Origin: Pseudomonas sp. C1C7
GTDB lineage: Bacteria > Pseudomonadota > Gammaproteobacteria > Pseudomonadales > Pseudomonadaceae
Direction: 5' to 3'
Assembly: GCF_013359595.1 (NCBI RefSeq)
Contig: NZ_JABFMP010000001.1
Location: 1-64,000, forward strand
DNA length: 64,000 nucleotides
Shown here one piece after another: positions 37,868-46,516 of the stretch. A program made the position numbers and the translations under genes. Position 1 is the first letter of the stretch; each line of letters begins with the position of its first letter. The notes beneath the pieces are model-generated. The model was not told the DNA's origin. It did no database searches and saw only the letters and a list, made by a program, of their open reading frames with translations.

Positions 37868-38368
37868 CTACCCCTGATTTGAGATTTCTGCCGCGGCATA
37901 CCGCAGCAACCCCTCTAGCGCGGCCTTCACCGTTTGTCGGCGGACCTCGTCGCGGTCACCGGCGAAGTGCTGCAGCTCGCTGAATACCCGCTCGCCCACG
38001 CCCCAGGCCAGCCATACCGTGCCCACCGGCTTGTTCGGCGAACCGCCGTCCGGCCCGGCAATGCCACTGACCGCCACCGAGAAAAACGCCCGGCTTTTCT
38101 CCTGCGCGCCCCTGGCCATCGCCTCGACCACCTCCTGACTGACAGCGCCCACCGTCGTGAACAACTCGACCGGGACACCCAGCTGCATGTTCTTCTGCAA
38201 GTTGGAGTAGGTGACATAACCGGCCTCGAACCACGCCGAGCTGCCTGGAATGCGAGTGATGGCCTCGGCGATCCCGCCACCGGTACAAGACTCGGCCGTG
38301 GAGACATGGGCGTTGAGCATCTGCAAGTGCCTGCCAAGGTCGGCGGCCAATTGGGTGGTTACTTTCAC
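37868..38368 (-). CDS. pncC: Nicotinamide-nucleotide amidohydrolase (CinA C-terminal type)
   Basis: This 166-residue single-domain CinA-family enzyme deamidates nicotinamide mononucleotide for NAD recycling. Family motifs are [15 protein letters not shown] (about residues 24-38), YVTYSN and [17 protein letters not shown] (about 97-113). Two starts are close: an ATG at 38374 touches AGGAG directly, while a GTG at 38368 stands six bases after AGGAG, so the GTG is preferred. It precedes recA on the same strand and marks the right-hand edge of the conserved recA block next to the tailocin. Confidence 0.9.
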   Translation of the reverse strand: MKVTTQLAADLGRHLQMLNAHVSTAESCTGGGIAEAITRIPGSSAWFEAGYVTYSNLQKNMQLGVPVELFTTVGAVSQEVVEAMARGAQEKSRAFFSVAVSGIAGPDGGSPNKPVGTVWLAWGVGERVFSELQHFAGDRDEVRRQTVKAALEGLLRYAAAEISNQG

Positions 38369-38448
38369 GGTCATCTCCTGATGGGCGGAATGAGACCTAC
38401 CGTACACGAGCGCATCGCGCTTGCAAGTTACAGGGTCAGTCAAAAATG

Positions 38449-38985
38449 TTAGCGGATTAGCGCCCTCACATAAGCCTGACACGCCTGCAACGCAATCAGT
38501 CCCCGGTCGCCGGCATCGGTGATGGCGATAATTCGCTGAGCATGCGCCGGGTCAAGTCGGGCGCGTACGGGGCCAGGATCCACGCCGCCGGGGCCGGAGG
38601 CGGGCGGCACTGCACGGATTGAAGCCGCGTCAGCGGCATCGAGGAGGACTGACAGCCGCACATCAGCAGTGGCAAGACGATCGCGCAGGCGATCCTGATC
38701 ACGTTGGACATCGCTCAACACTCGGAAATGGTTTTGTTCGCTGGTCGACAGCTGCTGCTCGAGAGTCAGGCGCTTGCCCTGCTCGATCTGTTGCTGCATC
38801 GCCGCCGCCAGATTCAACTGATTCAGCGCTTCACCGTGCAATCGAGCCTGCTCCGCCAGTTGCCGGCCATAACGCCAATCCTGAATCCGCCAGGCCAGCG
38901 CCGCCGAGCCACAGGCCAACACGAGCAGCACCACGACAGCACCGAACCATCGATAGGCCGCAGGCATCAAACCGAAGGCTGACAT
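38449..38985 (-). CDS. Rz-like inner membrane spanin
   Basis: This 178-residue protein has one N-terminal membrane segment (AVVVLLVLACGSAALAW, about residues 17-33) followed by a long charged coiled coil (to about residue 110) and a Pro/Ala-rich end. This is the design of phage Rz i-spanins, which join inner and outer membranes at lysis. An Rz1-type lipoprotein is encoded entirely within it in another frame. The start overlaps the end of the endolysin gene by 19 bases. It is the last gene of the tailocin operon. Confidence 0.85.
   Translation of the reverse strand: MSAFGLMPAAYRWFGAVVVLLVLACGSAALAWRIQDWRYGRQLAEQARLHGEALNQLNLAAAMQQQIEQGKRLTLEQQLSTSEQNHFRVLSDVQRDQDRLRDRLATADVRLSVLLDAADAASIRAVPPASGPGGVDPGPVRARLDPAHAQRIIAITDAGDRGLIALQACQAYVRALIR
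38496..38711 (-). CDS. Rz1-like outer membrane spanin lipoprotein, embedded in Rz
   Basis: This 71-residue frame lies wholly inside the Rz gene. It starts with a lipoprotein signal (MSNVIRIACAIVLPLLMCGC, lipobox near MCGC, Cys20), and its short mature part is Pro-rich (RPPPAPAAW), as expected for Rz1 o-spanins. The nested arrangement is the classic lambda-type Rz/Rz1 layout, which makes a chance frame unlikely. Confidence 0.82.
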   Translation of the reverse strand: MSNVIRIACAIVLPLLMCGCQSSSMPLTRLQSVQCRPPPAPAAWILAPYAPDLTRRMLSELSPSPMPATGD

Positions 38986-39530
38986 AACACCGCCCTCGCC
39001 CGCGCCCAGAGCTGCAAACGATCCTGCAACCCGTTCAAGCCCCCGTTGATACGCCGCGTGATGCTGTTGAACTGGCCGCGATCGGCCAGTTCATTGAGGC
39101 CGTTCTGCTCCCAAAACCACGCCGCGGACTCGGCGGCCCACTGCGGTTGCTCGAGCAGTTCCGGCAAGGCCAACAAACGCTCATCACCAAACAGGCCAAG
39201 GCTGCACTGGCGATAGTTATTGCGCCCGGTGATCTGAATCAGACCCCGACCCCGAAAACGCTGACCATCGCCGTCCGGCGCCGGCGTATTGCCCAGGCGA
39301 GCAGCCAGGACGCCGGTGTCGTACTTGCTCAGGTATTGGTCGCTGCCCAGCTCACGCACGTACTGCAATTGCCCGGATTCATGACCGATTTGTGCGAGGA
39401 ATGCGGCGATGCGTTTGGGTGAGTTGATTTTGCGGCGAGCCATGGCGGCGTTGAGGGGGGAAAGGAAAACGCCCGCTTGGGGGCGGGCGTTGGGAAACAG
39501 CTGCTGTAGTTGTTCAGATGTAAGCGGCAT
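38967..39530 (-). CDS. GH19 (chitinase-like) endolysin
   Basis: This 187-residue glycoside hydrolase family 19 lysozyme has the catalytic Glu in AQIGHESGQLQYV (about residues 46-58) and the substrate-groove segment FRGRGLIQITGRNNYRQCS (about 91-109). It has no signal peptide, so it needs the holin encoded at the far upstream end of the operon to reach peptidoglycan. GGAGGG lies upstream of the ATG. A terminator-like hairpin (39465-39490) lies within its first 25 codons. Confidence 0.92.
   Translation of the reverse strand: MPLTSEQLQQLFPNARPQAGVFLSPLNAAMARRKINSPKRIAAFLAQIGHESGQLQYVRELGSDQYLSKYDTGVLAARLGNTPAPDGDGQRFRGRGLIQITGRNNYRQCSLGLFGDERLLALPELLEQPQWAAESAAWFWEQNGLNELADRGQFNSITRRINGGLNGLQDRLQLWARARAVLCQPSV
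39465..39490 (-). terminator. Terminator-like hairpin inside the endolysin gene
   Basis: On the minus strand, AACGCCCGC/GCGGGCGTT (9 bp) with a 6-nt loop is followed by a short T run. The T tract is weak, so this is the least certain of the internal terminators. Confidence 0.5.
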
Positions 39531-39533
39531 GGA

Positions 39534-39938
39534 TTACCCTCCGCTAGCCGTAGCCTGCAACCAGAGCGGTGCCGCGGGCTTACTGAAGTCTTTGGGAAAG
39601 TTGCCGTTCAACGGCCAGTCGCGCAGGTCTTGCCGGTAATCGAGCAGCTCATGGTATTGATCGGTGCTCAGGGTCATCGGGGTACCGGCGGCTTGCTCGT
39701 CGCGATCGCGATCAACCAACCATTGGCTGGCAGCCAGTTGTTCGTTGCGCCAAAGACGCGCACGCACTGTCGGATCAGCGTCGGCCACCGGAACAATGCT
39801 GACCATGGCCGGCAATGGCGTGCCGCCGCTCGCCAGCCATTCCTGATACGTATCCCAGAACCGGTGATGCCGAGGCACGGTGGCACCGTCGGACAGTCGA
39901 ATGACCGTGTCTGGATCTGTCGTCAATTGATAGCTCAC
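39534..39938 (-). CDS. Tail fibre assembly protein (partner of fibre 4)
   Basis: This 134-residue protein is of the tail-fibre assembly chaperone type. The C-terminal pattern DQYHELLDYRQDLRDWPLNGNFP is typical of this family, in which the chaperone helps fold or trimerise the preceding fibre. It lies ten bases after fibre gene 4, and the endolysin gene follows at once. Confidence 0.82.
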   Translation of the reverse strand: MSYQLTTDPDTVIRLSDGATVPRHHRFWDTYQEWLASGGTPLPAMVSIVPVADADPTVRARLWRNEQLAASQWLVDRDRDEQAAGTPMTLSTDQYHELLDYRQDLRDWPLNGNFPKDFSKPAAPLWLQATASGG

Positions 39939-39947
39939 AAGATCTCC

Positions 39948-41162
39948 TTAAAGCTCGGCATCGGCTGTGGCATGGATGTAGTAAGTCTGGGTGACCAGCG
40001 CGGTATCGAAGTTGTCCACCCAGACCCCTCGAGTTGATGCACCAAGTGCTCGTGCGCTGGCCGATGACACTTCATCGCTACCTGAACGCCATTGCCCCGG
40101 CGTGCCCTTCGAAGTAGGGGCAAAAAGGCTGATGCTCGGAACGCCTCTCTTTTCGACCTTGAAGGTCCACTGCGCCAATGGTTGTGCGGAAAAACTCGCC
40201 TGCCCCAGCCTCACTGTGGATATCAATGATCCATACGCCCCGATGAAAGTGCCAGGCGACACTTCCTGGCTGTAGGTCTTTTCGTAGTAGCGCTGACACA
40301 GCATCAACTCGTCCCCCGGACTGCGCAATTCGAAGAGCGTCGAAACCGGTCCTTCCTCCAACTGCACCTGTGCGAGATCGATCACCTGCAAGACGTTCAA
40401 CGGCAAGTCGAACGAAAGCCGCAAACAATCATTGCCTCCACTGCCCAGCACCTTGCCGGCCAGCGAAGGCAATTGCACCGTGGCACTGAATCGGGTCCAT
40501 GAGGTTTTCAACTGGAAACTACCGACAGGCGTCACCGTCTCCCCTCCACCACCGCCCGTGCCCGGAAACTGCCCCAGGGTGACATTGACCTGACGCGTCG
40601 TATCAGCCTTGGCCCAAAAGGTGAGCGTTGCGGTTTTACCCGCCAGGGTCCGGACCGATTCGATCGCCTGGGAAATCCGATGTATGCTCCCACCTGCCCC
40701 CGCTGTGACTTGCTGCCAGCGAAAGAAAAAACGCGGTTCGTTCGGCACTTCACCCTGTCCCGGAACAAAGTTCTGCCGCGAGATATTGACCCCGGCATTG
40801 CCGTTCCAGTCGCAACGAAAGCGATCGGCAATATAGGCCCCGATATTGGGCGCCAAGTTAACTGCGCCACGCTGCCAGATATCAAAGTTGCCGTTGATGA
40901 TCAGGTTCTTGCGATAGACCTGAACCGGAAAACGCTGTTGCGGATCGAGCTTCGCCAACTCCTTGATCGCCAGGCTCAACTGATCCGTCTGATTCTCGGA
41001 GGGCACCAGCCCGGCCCCACTGATTACGTTGAGGATTTCCTGAGTAACAGCGTTGCCCCAACTGGCAGGGATCAGGGAACCGGGCGTGCCGGCAATTGGA
41101 TCTTCGTCGACGAACCTGCCGTTTGCCAGGCCGGCGCCGGGGGTATTTTTTGGATAGTCCAT
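39948..41162 (-). CDS. Tail fibre protein 4 (carbohydrate-binding type)
   Basis: This 404-residue protein is the last of four fibre genes with the same N-terminal module: MDYPKNTPGAGLANGRFVDE to about residue 70 (GTPGSLIPASWGNAVTQEI). From about residue 85 it differs from the others: NLIINGNFDIWQRG and a jelly-roll-like region with SFQLKTSWTRFSATVQLPSL, as in phage fibres with carbohydrate-binding domains. The shared part should attach to the baseplate and the variable part should bind the target lipopolysaccharide. An ATG one codon upstream (41165) is equally possible. Its assembly protein follows. Confidence 0.85.
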   Translation of the reverse strand: MDYPKNTPGAGLANGRFVDEDPIAGTPGSLIPASWGNAVTQEILNVISGAGLVPSENQTDQLSLAIKELAKLDPQQRFPVQVYRKNLIINGNFDIWQRGAVNLAPNIGAYIADRFRCDWNGNAGVNISRQNFVPGQGEVPNEPRFFFRWQQVTAGAGGSIHRISQAIESVRTLAGKTATLTFWAKADTTRQVNVTLGQFPGTGGGGGETVTPVGSFQLKTSWTRFSATVQLPSLAGKVLGSGGNDCLRLSFDLPLNVLQVIDLAQVQLEEGPVSTLFELRSPGDELMLCQRYYEKTYSQEVSPGTFIGAYGSLISTVRLGQASFSAQPLAQWTFKVEKRGVPSISLFAPTSKGTPGQWRSGSDEVSSASARALGASTRGVWVDNFDTALVTQTYYIHATADAEL

Positions 41163-41229
41163 CATTCAACTCTTGAGTGGGTTCTGAAAGGCAGGCTGTA
41201 GACCGTTTGGCCCGGGTACAGCTATCGAG

Positions 41230-41442
41230 CTAGCGGAAAAAAGAAAACGCCCGCTTGTAGGCGGGCGTTGACGGTTCGATGTTCGCTGCTGATTCCAGCC
41301 TCGCCCGAAACTCCAGGTATCGTTGGTCATCCAGAGAGACAGCCCCCTGATTAGTCCAGGCTGTGGAGTCCTGAGACGCTGAAAACGCAGCCACGATGAC
41401 CTCTCTCTTTTCGTCCTCGAACTGCACATTGATTACATCCAT
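41230..41442 (-). CDS. Small fibre-associated protein (partner of fibre 3)
   Basis: This 70-residue protein starts MDVINVQFEDEKREVIVAAF and continues with SLDDQRYLEFRARLESA. Its place after fibre 3 is that of a fibre chaperone, but it is shorter than the other partners. The ATG at 41442 has AGGGG five bases upstream and overlaps the fibre 3 region only at its non-coding edge. A terminator-like hairpin lies within its last codons. The family was not recognised. Confidence 0.65.
   Translation of the reverse strand: MDVINVQFEDEKREVIVAAFSASQDSTAWTNQGAVSLDDQRYLEFRARLESAANIEPSTPAYKRAFSFFR
41241..41269 (-). terminator. Terminator-like hairpin between fibre modules 3 and 4
   Basis: On the minus strand, AACGCCCGC/GCGGGCGTT with a 6-nt loop is followed by TTCTTTTTT. 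It overlaps the last codons of the small fibre 3 partner and would act on the operon transcript. Confidence 0.75.
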
Positions 41443-41453
41443 GATCACCCCTA

Positions 41454-42422
41454 TCAACTGAACGAATAACTGGAGATATACAACTCAAATACCGGTAACC
41501 CAGCCGTACTTTGGCAGCTCATATAGATGGTTTGGTTTCCAAGCACGGGCATTGAGTAATTTCCTGCCAGGCCTGCACCACTCCCTAGATGACCGGCAAT
41601 TATCTGTTGCCCCAATCCGATTCCATTGGCGTTCAATACCATGTTGATATAGGACAATGTTGTAGAGCCATTGGAGATCACCATTTCCCCTGCAAACTCA
41701 TACGCATTGACGGGAATGACACCTGCAACGGATAAGGGGGAGCCATTCAGGATTGCCGATCCCAGGTAGGCTTGTGTCAATGACAAATAGACTTTGCGCC
41801 CTCTCTGAGCCCCAACCTTGAATTTACCCGTGGCATCGGTGGGCCAGACGCTGATCAATGCCGAGGCGTCATAACCCGTCGGCATCTTTGCGCCTTGATA
41901 AACACGCGGTGCAAAGACTGACGTGCTATTGACCGCCAGAATATTGCTCTCGCCAGTCAACGAGTTGCAGATCGCATAGAGAGCCACAAACCCGCTTGTC
42001 GGAGCAGGCCCGACGTCCATGCCGCCGGCTCCTGTCATCGCAAGATTGATCGTCTTGCTGAAATTGGCCATGCGATAACCGGCGCCACCCGATGCTGGCT
42101 GTACCGTGAGTTCATCGGCCTTGAAAATGCCGCTCGCAGCGGCTGTTGGTATTGAAAACGATGCGTTCCGCAACAGACCGGAAACAGTCCCAACCCGCTG
42201 AGCAGAAGTGCTCATGAGTTTGTTGATCGCTTCCAGCAATTGAGTGTTGTTCGACTCGGCAGCCACCATTCCGGCACCGGCGATAACGCCCCGAATTTCA
42301 TCGGTCACACCGTTGCCCCAACTCGCAGGAATCAATGAACCGGGCGTACCCGCTACGGGATCCTCGTCGACAAACCTGCCATTCACCAGACCGGCGCTGG
42401 GCACACTTTTGGGATAGTCCAT
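41454..42422 (-). CDS. Tail fibre protein 3
   Basis: This 322-residue protein shares the N-terminal module (MDYPKSVPSAGLVNGRFVDE, then VAGTPGSLIPASWGNGVTDE) with the three other fibres. It then has a unique C-terminal region of about 230 residues, rich in Gly, Ser, Thr and Asn, that looks beta-structured (for example NSLTGESNILAVNSTSVFAP). The DNA of this variable part looks lower in GC than the flanking baseplate genes, which hints at acquisition by transfer. The C-terminal part should form the receptor-binding tip. Confidence 0.83.
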   Translation of the reverse strand: MDYPKSVPSAGLVNGRFVDEDPVAGTPGSLIPASWGNGVTDEIRGVIAGAGMVAAESNNTQLLEAINKLMSTSAQRVGTVSGLLRNASFSIPTAAASGIFKADELTVQPASGGAGYRMANFSKTINLAMTGAGGMDVGPAPTSGFVALYAICNSLTGESNILAVNSTSVFAPRVYQGAKMPTGYDASALISVWPTDATGKFKVGAQRGRKVYLSLTQAYLGSAILNGSPLSVAGVIPVNAYEFAGEMVISNGSTTLSYINMVLNANGIGLGQQIIAGHLGSGAGLAGNYSMPVLGNQTIYMSCQSTAGLPVFELYISSYSFS

Positions 42423-42441
42423 TACATTTTTCTCCGTGAAA

Positions 42442-43008
42442 TCACGCGCCTGCGGGTGTGCCTGGCGTGATAGGCCACATCACCTCATTGGGAAATCCGG
42501 CCTGCATTTCGATGCGGTTCAACTCGACGCTGTAGAGCTTCAATTCAAGCAACGCCAGTTGCTCATCCTGTGAGGCATCGCCGATGTCTTCGGCGTACTG
42601 AAGCGGTGCAATTCGCAGGACGGCATCGCGAAGCAGAACGTCGCGTCGAACCAGGATTTCGGCCTTCAAACCGGACAAGCGCGCCGCCTCGTCGAGCTTC
42701 CAGGTGCCATCTCCCCAGACGAAGTAGTCGCCCGGCGAAGGTTCGATGGTGTAGGTATCCGGCAATTCACCAAACTCGGTCCATTTCCGCCGGGCGCCGT
42801 TTTCCTTGAGATAAACCTCACCACGTCGATCAACCAACTCTCGAGGCACACCGCTCACAAACACCCACGTACGGCCGGGTTCGGCGGGTGGCAATTCGAA
42901 CGAAAGTTCTATGGCATTGGCGGGTAATTGAACGCCTATACCCGGCGTGACCGGAAACTTCACGGGGCCGGTCAAAGCCCCCGCACTATCAAGCAGATAA
43001 TTGAACAT
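42442..43008 (-). CDS. Tail fibre assembly protein (partner of fibre 2)
   Basis: This 188-residue protein has an N-terminal region (MFNYLLDSAGALTGPVKFPV) with beta-strand character and a C-terminal helical region (LRIAPLQYAEDIGDASQDEQ) typical of fibre assembly chaperones. It lies nine bases after fibre gene 2 and 20 bases before fibre gene 3. It does not look alike in sequence to the other partners, in line with one chaperone per fibre. Confidence 0.75.
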   Translation of the reverse strand: MFNYLLDSAGALTGPVKFPVTPGIGVQLPANAIELSFELPPAEPGRTWVFVSGVPRELVDRRGEVYLKENGARRKWTEFGELPDTYTIEPSPGDYFVWGDGTWKLDEAARLSGLKAEILVRRDVLLRDAVLRIAPLQYAEDIGDASQDEQLALLELKLYSVELNRIEMQAGFPNEVMWPITPGTPAGA

Positions 43009-43016
43009 GGGGCACC

Positions 43017-44111
43017 TCAGATAAGTTTGATACGACCGGGATAGGCGATGTTGCGGGGGCGGGATTTGAAGGCATACAGCAGCGTATTGGCAGTATCCGT
43101 CTGGTAAACCGTACCGGCGGGATAGACAGGTCCTCCATTCAACAATCCGCTAACGTATTGCGGCTCCTCCCGGGTCGCCGCACCAAATCCGGTGAGACTG
43201 TCGGACCAACGCGAACCCACAGCGCCTGCCCCGTTCGCACCTTGCGCATAGGAGTGGATAGAACCTGACTGGGCACTGCCCATATCCCGTCCACTGTCCA
43301 CCCCGCGCCCCTCGTCCAGAACCCTCAGGAACTCCCCTCGATTTTCAGGACCACGGAAAGTCAACGAACCATCGCCTGCCGTCCATTTGCCTTCATTGCC
43401 GACCCGCGCGGCTTCGGTGCCAAGCATTCCCGATTGCTGAGCGTGATCCCACAACCATGGCCACTGCGCGCGATTCATCACGGCGCCATTGAGCGCGCCA
43501 TAGCCGCCGGGATTCAGAACCGAGGTCGTCTCGAAAAAAGGGCGCCCCAAAGGTGTGCTGTCAAACCGGCCCACTGGCCACCAACTGCCCGCACCGTCAC
43601 TGCGCAGGTGCCACCAATCGCCCGCCCCCATCAATACCAGGAAGGAATATCCGGCCGCGGACAGGTGGGTATGGAACCTGATTCGATCCGTACCGACCGC
43701 CTGCACGACCAGGCGGTTGCCGCTGTTATCCAGTCGGCGAACGATGACATCACGAACCCCCAGTGCGACGTTGGCCGCCGGCAAGCTGATCGTGGCGGCT
43801 GCCGAGCCGGAATCGATCAGTACCAGCCCCAGTTCCTGACCCGACAACGTCTTCGATGCTGTTACCTGGGTGATCACTGAGCGCATCGGGTTGCTCGCGC
43901 CGATGATTGACTGAATCGCCTTGAGCAACTGGCCATTGTCTGATTCGGACGGAGTCAAGCCACCGCTGGAAATGACGCTCACGATCTCTTGAGTGACCGC
44001 GTTGCCCCACACCGCCGGTATCAGCGAACCGGGTGTACCTTGCACCGGATTTTCATCGACAAACCGGCCATTGACCAAGCCGACACTGGGGACGCTTTTT
44101 GGATAGTCCAT
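43017..44111 (-). CDS. Tail fibre protein 2 (tail-collar type tip)
   Basis: This 364-residue protein begins with the shared module (MDYPKSVPSVGLVNGRFVDE, GTPGSLIPAVWGNAVTQEIV). Its C-terminal half is of the phage tail-collar type: TFRGPENRGEFLRVLDEGRG with the final KSRPRNIAYPGRIKLI motif. Such tips are found in short and long phage fibres. The ATG at 44111 has AGAGGA upstream, and the earlier in-frame start is unlikely. A terminator-like hairpin (44196-44219) stands between it and the preceding module. Confidence 0.87.
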   Translation of the reverse strand: MDYPKSVPSVGLVNGRFVDENPVQGTPGSLIPAVWGNAVTQEIVSVISSGGLTPSESDNGQLLKAIQSIIGASNPMRSVITQVTASKTLSGQELGLVLIDSGSAAATISLPAANVALGVRDVIVRRLDNSGNRLVVQAVGTDRIRFHTHLSAAGYSFLVLMGAGDWWHLRSDGAGSWWPVGRFDSTPLGRPFFETTSVLNPGGYGALNGAVMNRAQWPWLWDHAQQSGMLGTEAARVGNEGKWTAGDGSLTFRGPENRGEFLRVLDEGRGVDSGRDMGSAQSGSIHSYAQGANGAGAVGSRWSDSLTGFGAATREEPQYVSGLLNGGPVYPAGTVYQTDTANTLLYAFKSRPRNIAYPGRIKLI

Positions 44112-44195
44112 AGATATGTGTTCCTCTGAAATAACAAACGACCCGAGCCATGGCATCGCCGCAGCGACACCGCTCAGAGTCAATCTCCTGAAAAG

Positions 44196-44219
44196 AAAAA
44201 GCCCACATTGAAGTGGGCT
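44196..44219 (-). terminator. Terminator-like hairpin between fibre modules 1 and 2
   Basis: On the minus strand, AGCCCAC/GTGGGCT with a 6-nt loop is followed by TTTTCTTTT. It lies in the 133-bp gap between the fibre 1 partner and fibre 2. Confidence 0.8.
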
Positions 44220-44244
44220 GAGTGAAGCGGGACAGGGAAAGGAT

Positions 44245-44760
44245 CTAGCTGGATTGACTGGTAATCAGTTCGCGAATCAGCACCAACGCTTCATCGCTGA
44301 CACTGCGTGCCAGATCCATCTTGCCCTTGGCTGCATGCGTGCGGATCTGTGCCTTGGCCTTCAGGCGCAAGGTGCGCAACGTCAGCAAATTGTCGGTCAA
44401 CTGTTGGGCCTTCCCGAGGATCTGCTCGGCAGCCTGTCTGGCCGTACGCCCCTTGATGACCCATGCAGCAACTGACAATGGCACTTCTTTTTTCGGGTAA
44501 CCGGCGTCCTGATAAGCCTGAGCGTCGGCTGCGGCCTGGGCGTACTCCATGGCCTTGAGCGGGTCGCCGGCCAGGAAGGTGCGGGCATTGTCAGCGGCGT
44601 TATCGACATTGGCACACAGACGCTCGACTTCCTGCTGTTTCTGCATTGCATTAGCGGAAGCATCGAACACCCATTTTTCACCATCCCATACATGAGCGAA
44701 GGAAGGTTGTATCGGTCGCAGCCCTTCTTCAAATTGATGCAGTTCTTGAATGACGTTCAT
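44245..44760 (-). CDS. Tail fibre assembly protein (partner of fibre 1)
   Basis: This 171-residue protein is mostly helical. It starts MNVIQELHQFEEGLRPIQPS, contains FAHVWDGEKWVFDASANAMQ, a common opening of fibre assembly proteins, and ends in a charged helix. It overlaps the end of fibre gene 1 by four bases, which points to coupled translation. Confidence 0.72.
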   Translation of the reverse strand: MNVIQELHQFEEGLRPIQPSFAHVWDGEKWVFDASANAMQKQQEVERLCANVDNAADNARTFLAGDPLKAMEYAQAAADAQAYQDAGYPKKEVPLSVAAWVIKGRTARQAAEQILGKAQQLTDNLLTLRTLRLKAKAQIRTHAAKGKMDLARSVSDEALVLIRELITSQSS

Positions 44761-45905
44761 CGAATCAACTCCCAGGAAAGGCTGACATTGACCGCCGCAC
44801 TGAAGTTAACCGCGATACCCACGGAGTAATCAGTGATCGGATGATTTTTGATCCCCATGGCAAACAACAACTCATCGCTGACGGCACTGGTCGATCCAAG
44901 CGTGTGTTCGGCTTGATAGGACTGCCACAGAGAGCGCAATTGGTTGTGATCGAAACTGGCGGTAAGGGTCGTGACGGTGGCGTCGTTGACAAAATTGTTG
45001 GTAAAGATCGTGCAGGGTGACGGAGTCGTCCAACCCGTGTCGTAGTTGGAACTGGTGGTCAGCGCCGGAGAGAGGAAGCAGTAGTTGGCTCCAATCCACC
45101 CTGCTGGTGCGAATGACACCCCTGAGATCTCAGTTGGCAATGGTGTCGGGTTACCAACCACCAGACGTGCCGCTCGGGCATGGGGATCCAGGGGAAGGTA
45201 AACCACACCATTGCCATTGACGGTCTGCGTCCACGATAGCCGATGGCGGTTGTAAATTGGCCTGATGACGGGCACGGAACCCGGCGCTGCCGTGAATACC
45301 CAAGCAAGGCAGATGTCCAGCGGCGTGGACTGAAATCCGCCGCCTGCTGCAGCATTAGCCGTACCCTTCAATCCTTCAGGAACAACGTCATAAATTGTTC
45401 CCCGCTGCATATAGAACGTCAGCAAATCGCCAATCACCTGGGCTCGCAGAAAATAGCTGGTCGACGGAAGCAGCTCAGCCGTGCTCCATGCCTGAGTGGT
45501 AAATGTACGCATTCTCCCCAGCTTTCCTGCCACGACCTCCTGACCGATGCTGACCAGTACTCCAGCTGGAACCGAAACCTTCCCGCCATTGACCGAGGCA
45601 ATTGCTGTTACAGCCAGGCGGCCATCGGCAGTTGCAACGGTAGGTTGTGGCAAAGAGGCAATCGGTAGCGCCGAATCCAGGTTCCAGCCCTTGGCCGAAA
45701 CAATCTGGATCGCCAGCAACAACTGATCAAACCTCGTCTCATCCGGCATCAGATCCCCGGCCTTGATCACATTGACGATTTCCTCCGTCACACCATTGCC
45801 CCACGCCGCCGGAATCAACGACCCTGGCGTTCCGGTGAGCGGGTTTTCATCGATGAACTTCCCATTCACCAAACCGGCGCTGGGCACGCTTTTCGGATAA
45901 TCCAT
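44757..45905 (-). CDS. Tail fibre protein 1
   Basis: This 382-residue protein is the first of four fibres. It has the shared module MDYPKSVPSAGLVNGKFIDE followed by TGTPGSLIPAAWGNGVTEEI. The remaining 300 residues (with PAGVLVSIGQEVVAGKLGRM and LPTEISGVSFAPAGWIGANY) are unlike the others and have no recognised family. It lies 11 bases after the gp48-like baseplate gene, the usual place of the main fibre. It probably forms a trimer attached to the baseplate. Confidence 0.83.
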   Translation of the reverse strand: MDYPKSVPSAGLVNGKFIDENPLTGTPGSLIPAAWGNGVTEEIVNVIKAGDLMPDETRFDQLLLAIQIVSAKGWNLDSALPIASLPQPTVATADGRLAVTAIASVNGGKVSVPAGVLVSIGQEVVAGKLGRMRTFTTQAWSTAELLPSTSYFLRAQVIGDLLTFYMQRGTIYDVVPEGLKGTANAAAGGGFQSTPLDICLAWVFTAAPGSVPVIRPIYNRHRLSWTQTVNGNGVVYLPLDPHARAARLVVGNPTPLPTEISGVSFAPAGWIGANYCFLSPALTTSSNYDTGWTTPSPCTIFTNNFVNDATVTTLTASFDHNQLRSLWQSYQAEHTLGSTSAVSDELLFAMGIKNHPITDYSVGIAVNFSAAVNVSLSWELIR

Positions 45906-45916
45906 TTCACTTTTCC

Positions 45917-46516
45917 CTAGTCATAATTGATGTGCACCTTGGTGTGCGCGGGCGCGCTGCGGTGGATCAGGCATTCCAGGGCGGAGCCCGGATTCATGCC
46001 GAAACGCTCGCCCCAGTAGCTCGCGCCGAAGCGCCGCCCAAGTAGCAGGCGACCGCCGGTGTTGAGCGTCCACATGAACTGCGCTTCCCAGGTGCCGAAA
46101 TGCGCCGAACCAAAGCGCGATCGCCCCATGCGCGGTGCTTCAAGCTCAGTGATGGAGGCGTTCGGGTAGCCCTGGCCCTTGGCCATTTCCAGGTAGTAAC
46201 CGATGGCCTGACTGCCAACCGTCAACAATCGGCGACGGACCGCCAGGCGCCGGTCGTCGAACAACGGCGTGGCACCAAGACAGGGATCAGGCAGTTCCAT
46301 CACCCGCTCCCAATCCGGCACCAGTTCGCTGATGCCGGCCGGGTCCATCTCGTTGAGCAGATCGGCGGCACGGGCGTCGAGGCGGGCCAGTTCGACGGAG
46401 ACTCCTTGCAACACCTCTTCCAGCTCCGGCACTTGCTCCGGATCCCACGCAGGGCCGCTGGGCAGCAGCGCACGCAATTGCGTCTGGTATTGCGCGGCGG
46501 TTCGTATTACCCCCAT
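45917..46516 (-). CDS. Mu gp48-like baseplate protein (DUF2313)
   Basis: This 199-residue protein of the YmfQ/Mu gp48 family opens GVIRTAAQYQTQLRALLPSG with PAWDPE, the family's typical start, and ends in a compact domain with GERFGMNPGSALECLIHRSA. In Mu-like tails it joins the baseplate wedge to the fibres. The ATG at 46516 has GGGGG seven bases upstream and overlaps the end of the gp47-like gene. Confidence 0.9.
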   Translation of the reverse strand: MGVIRTAAQYQTQLRALLPSGPAWDPEQVPELEEVLQGVSVELARLDARAADLLNEMDPAGISELVPDWERVMELPDPCLGATPLFDDRRLAVRRRLLTVGSQAIGYYLEMAKGQGYPNASITELEAPRMGRSRFGSAHFGTWEAQFMWTLNTGGRLLLGRRFGASYWGERFGMNPGSALECLIHRSAPAHTKVHINYD

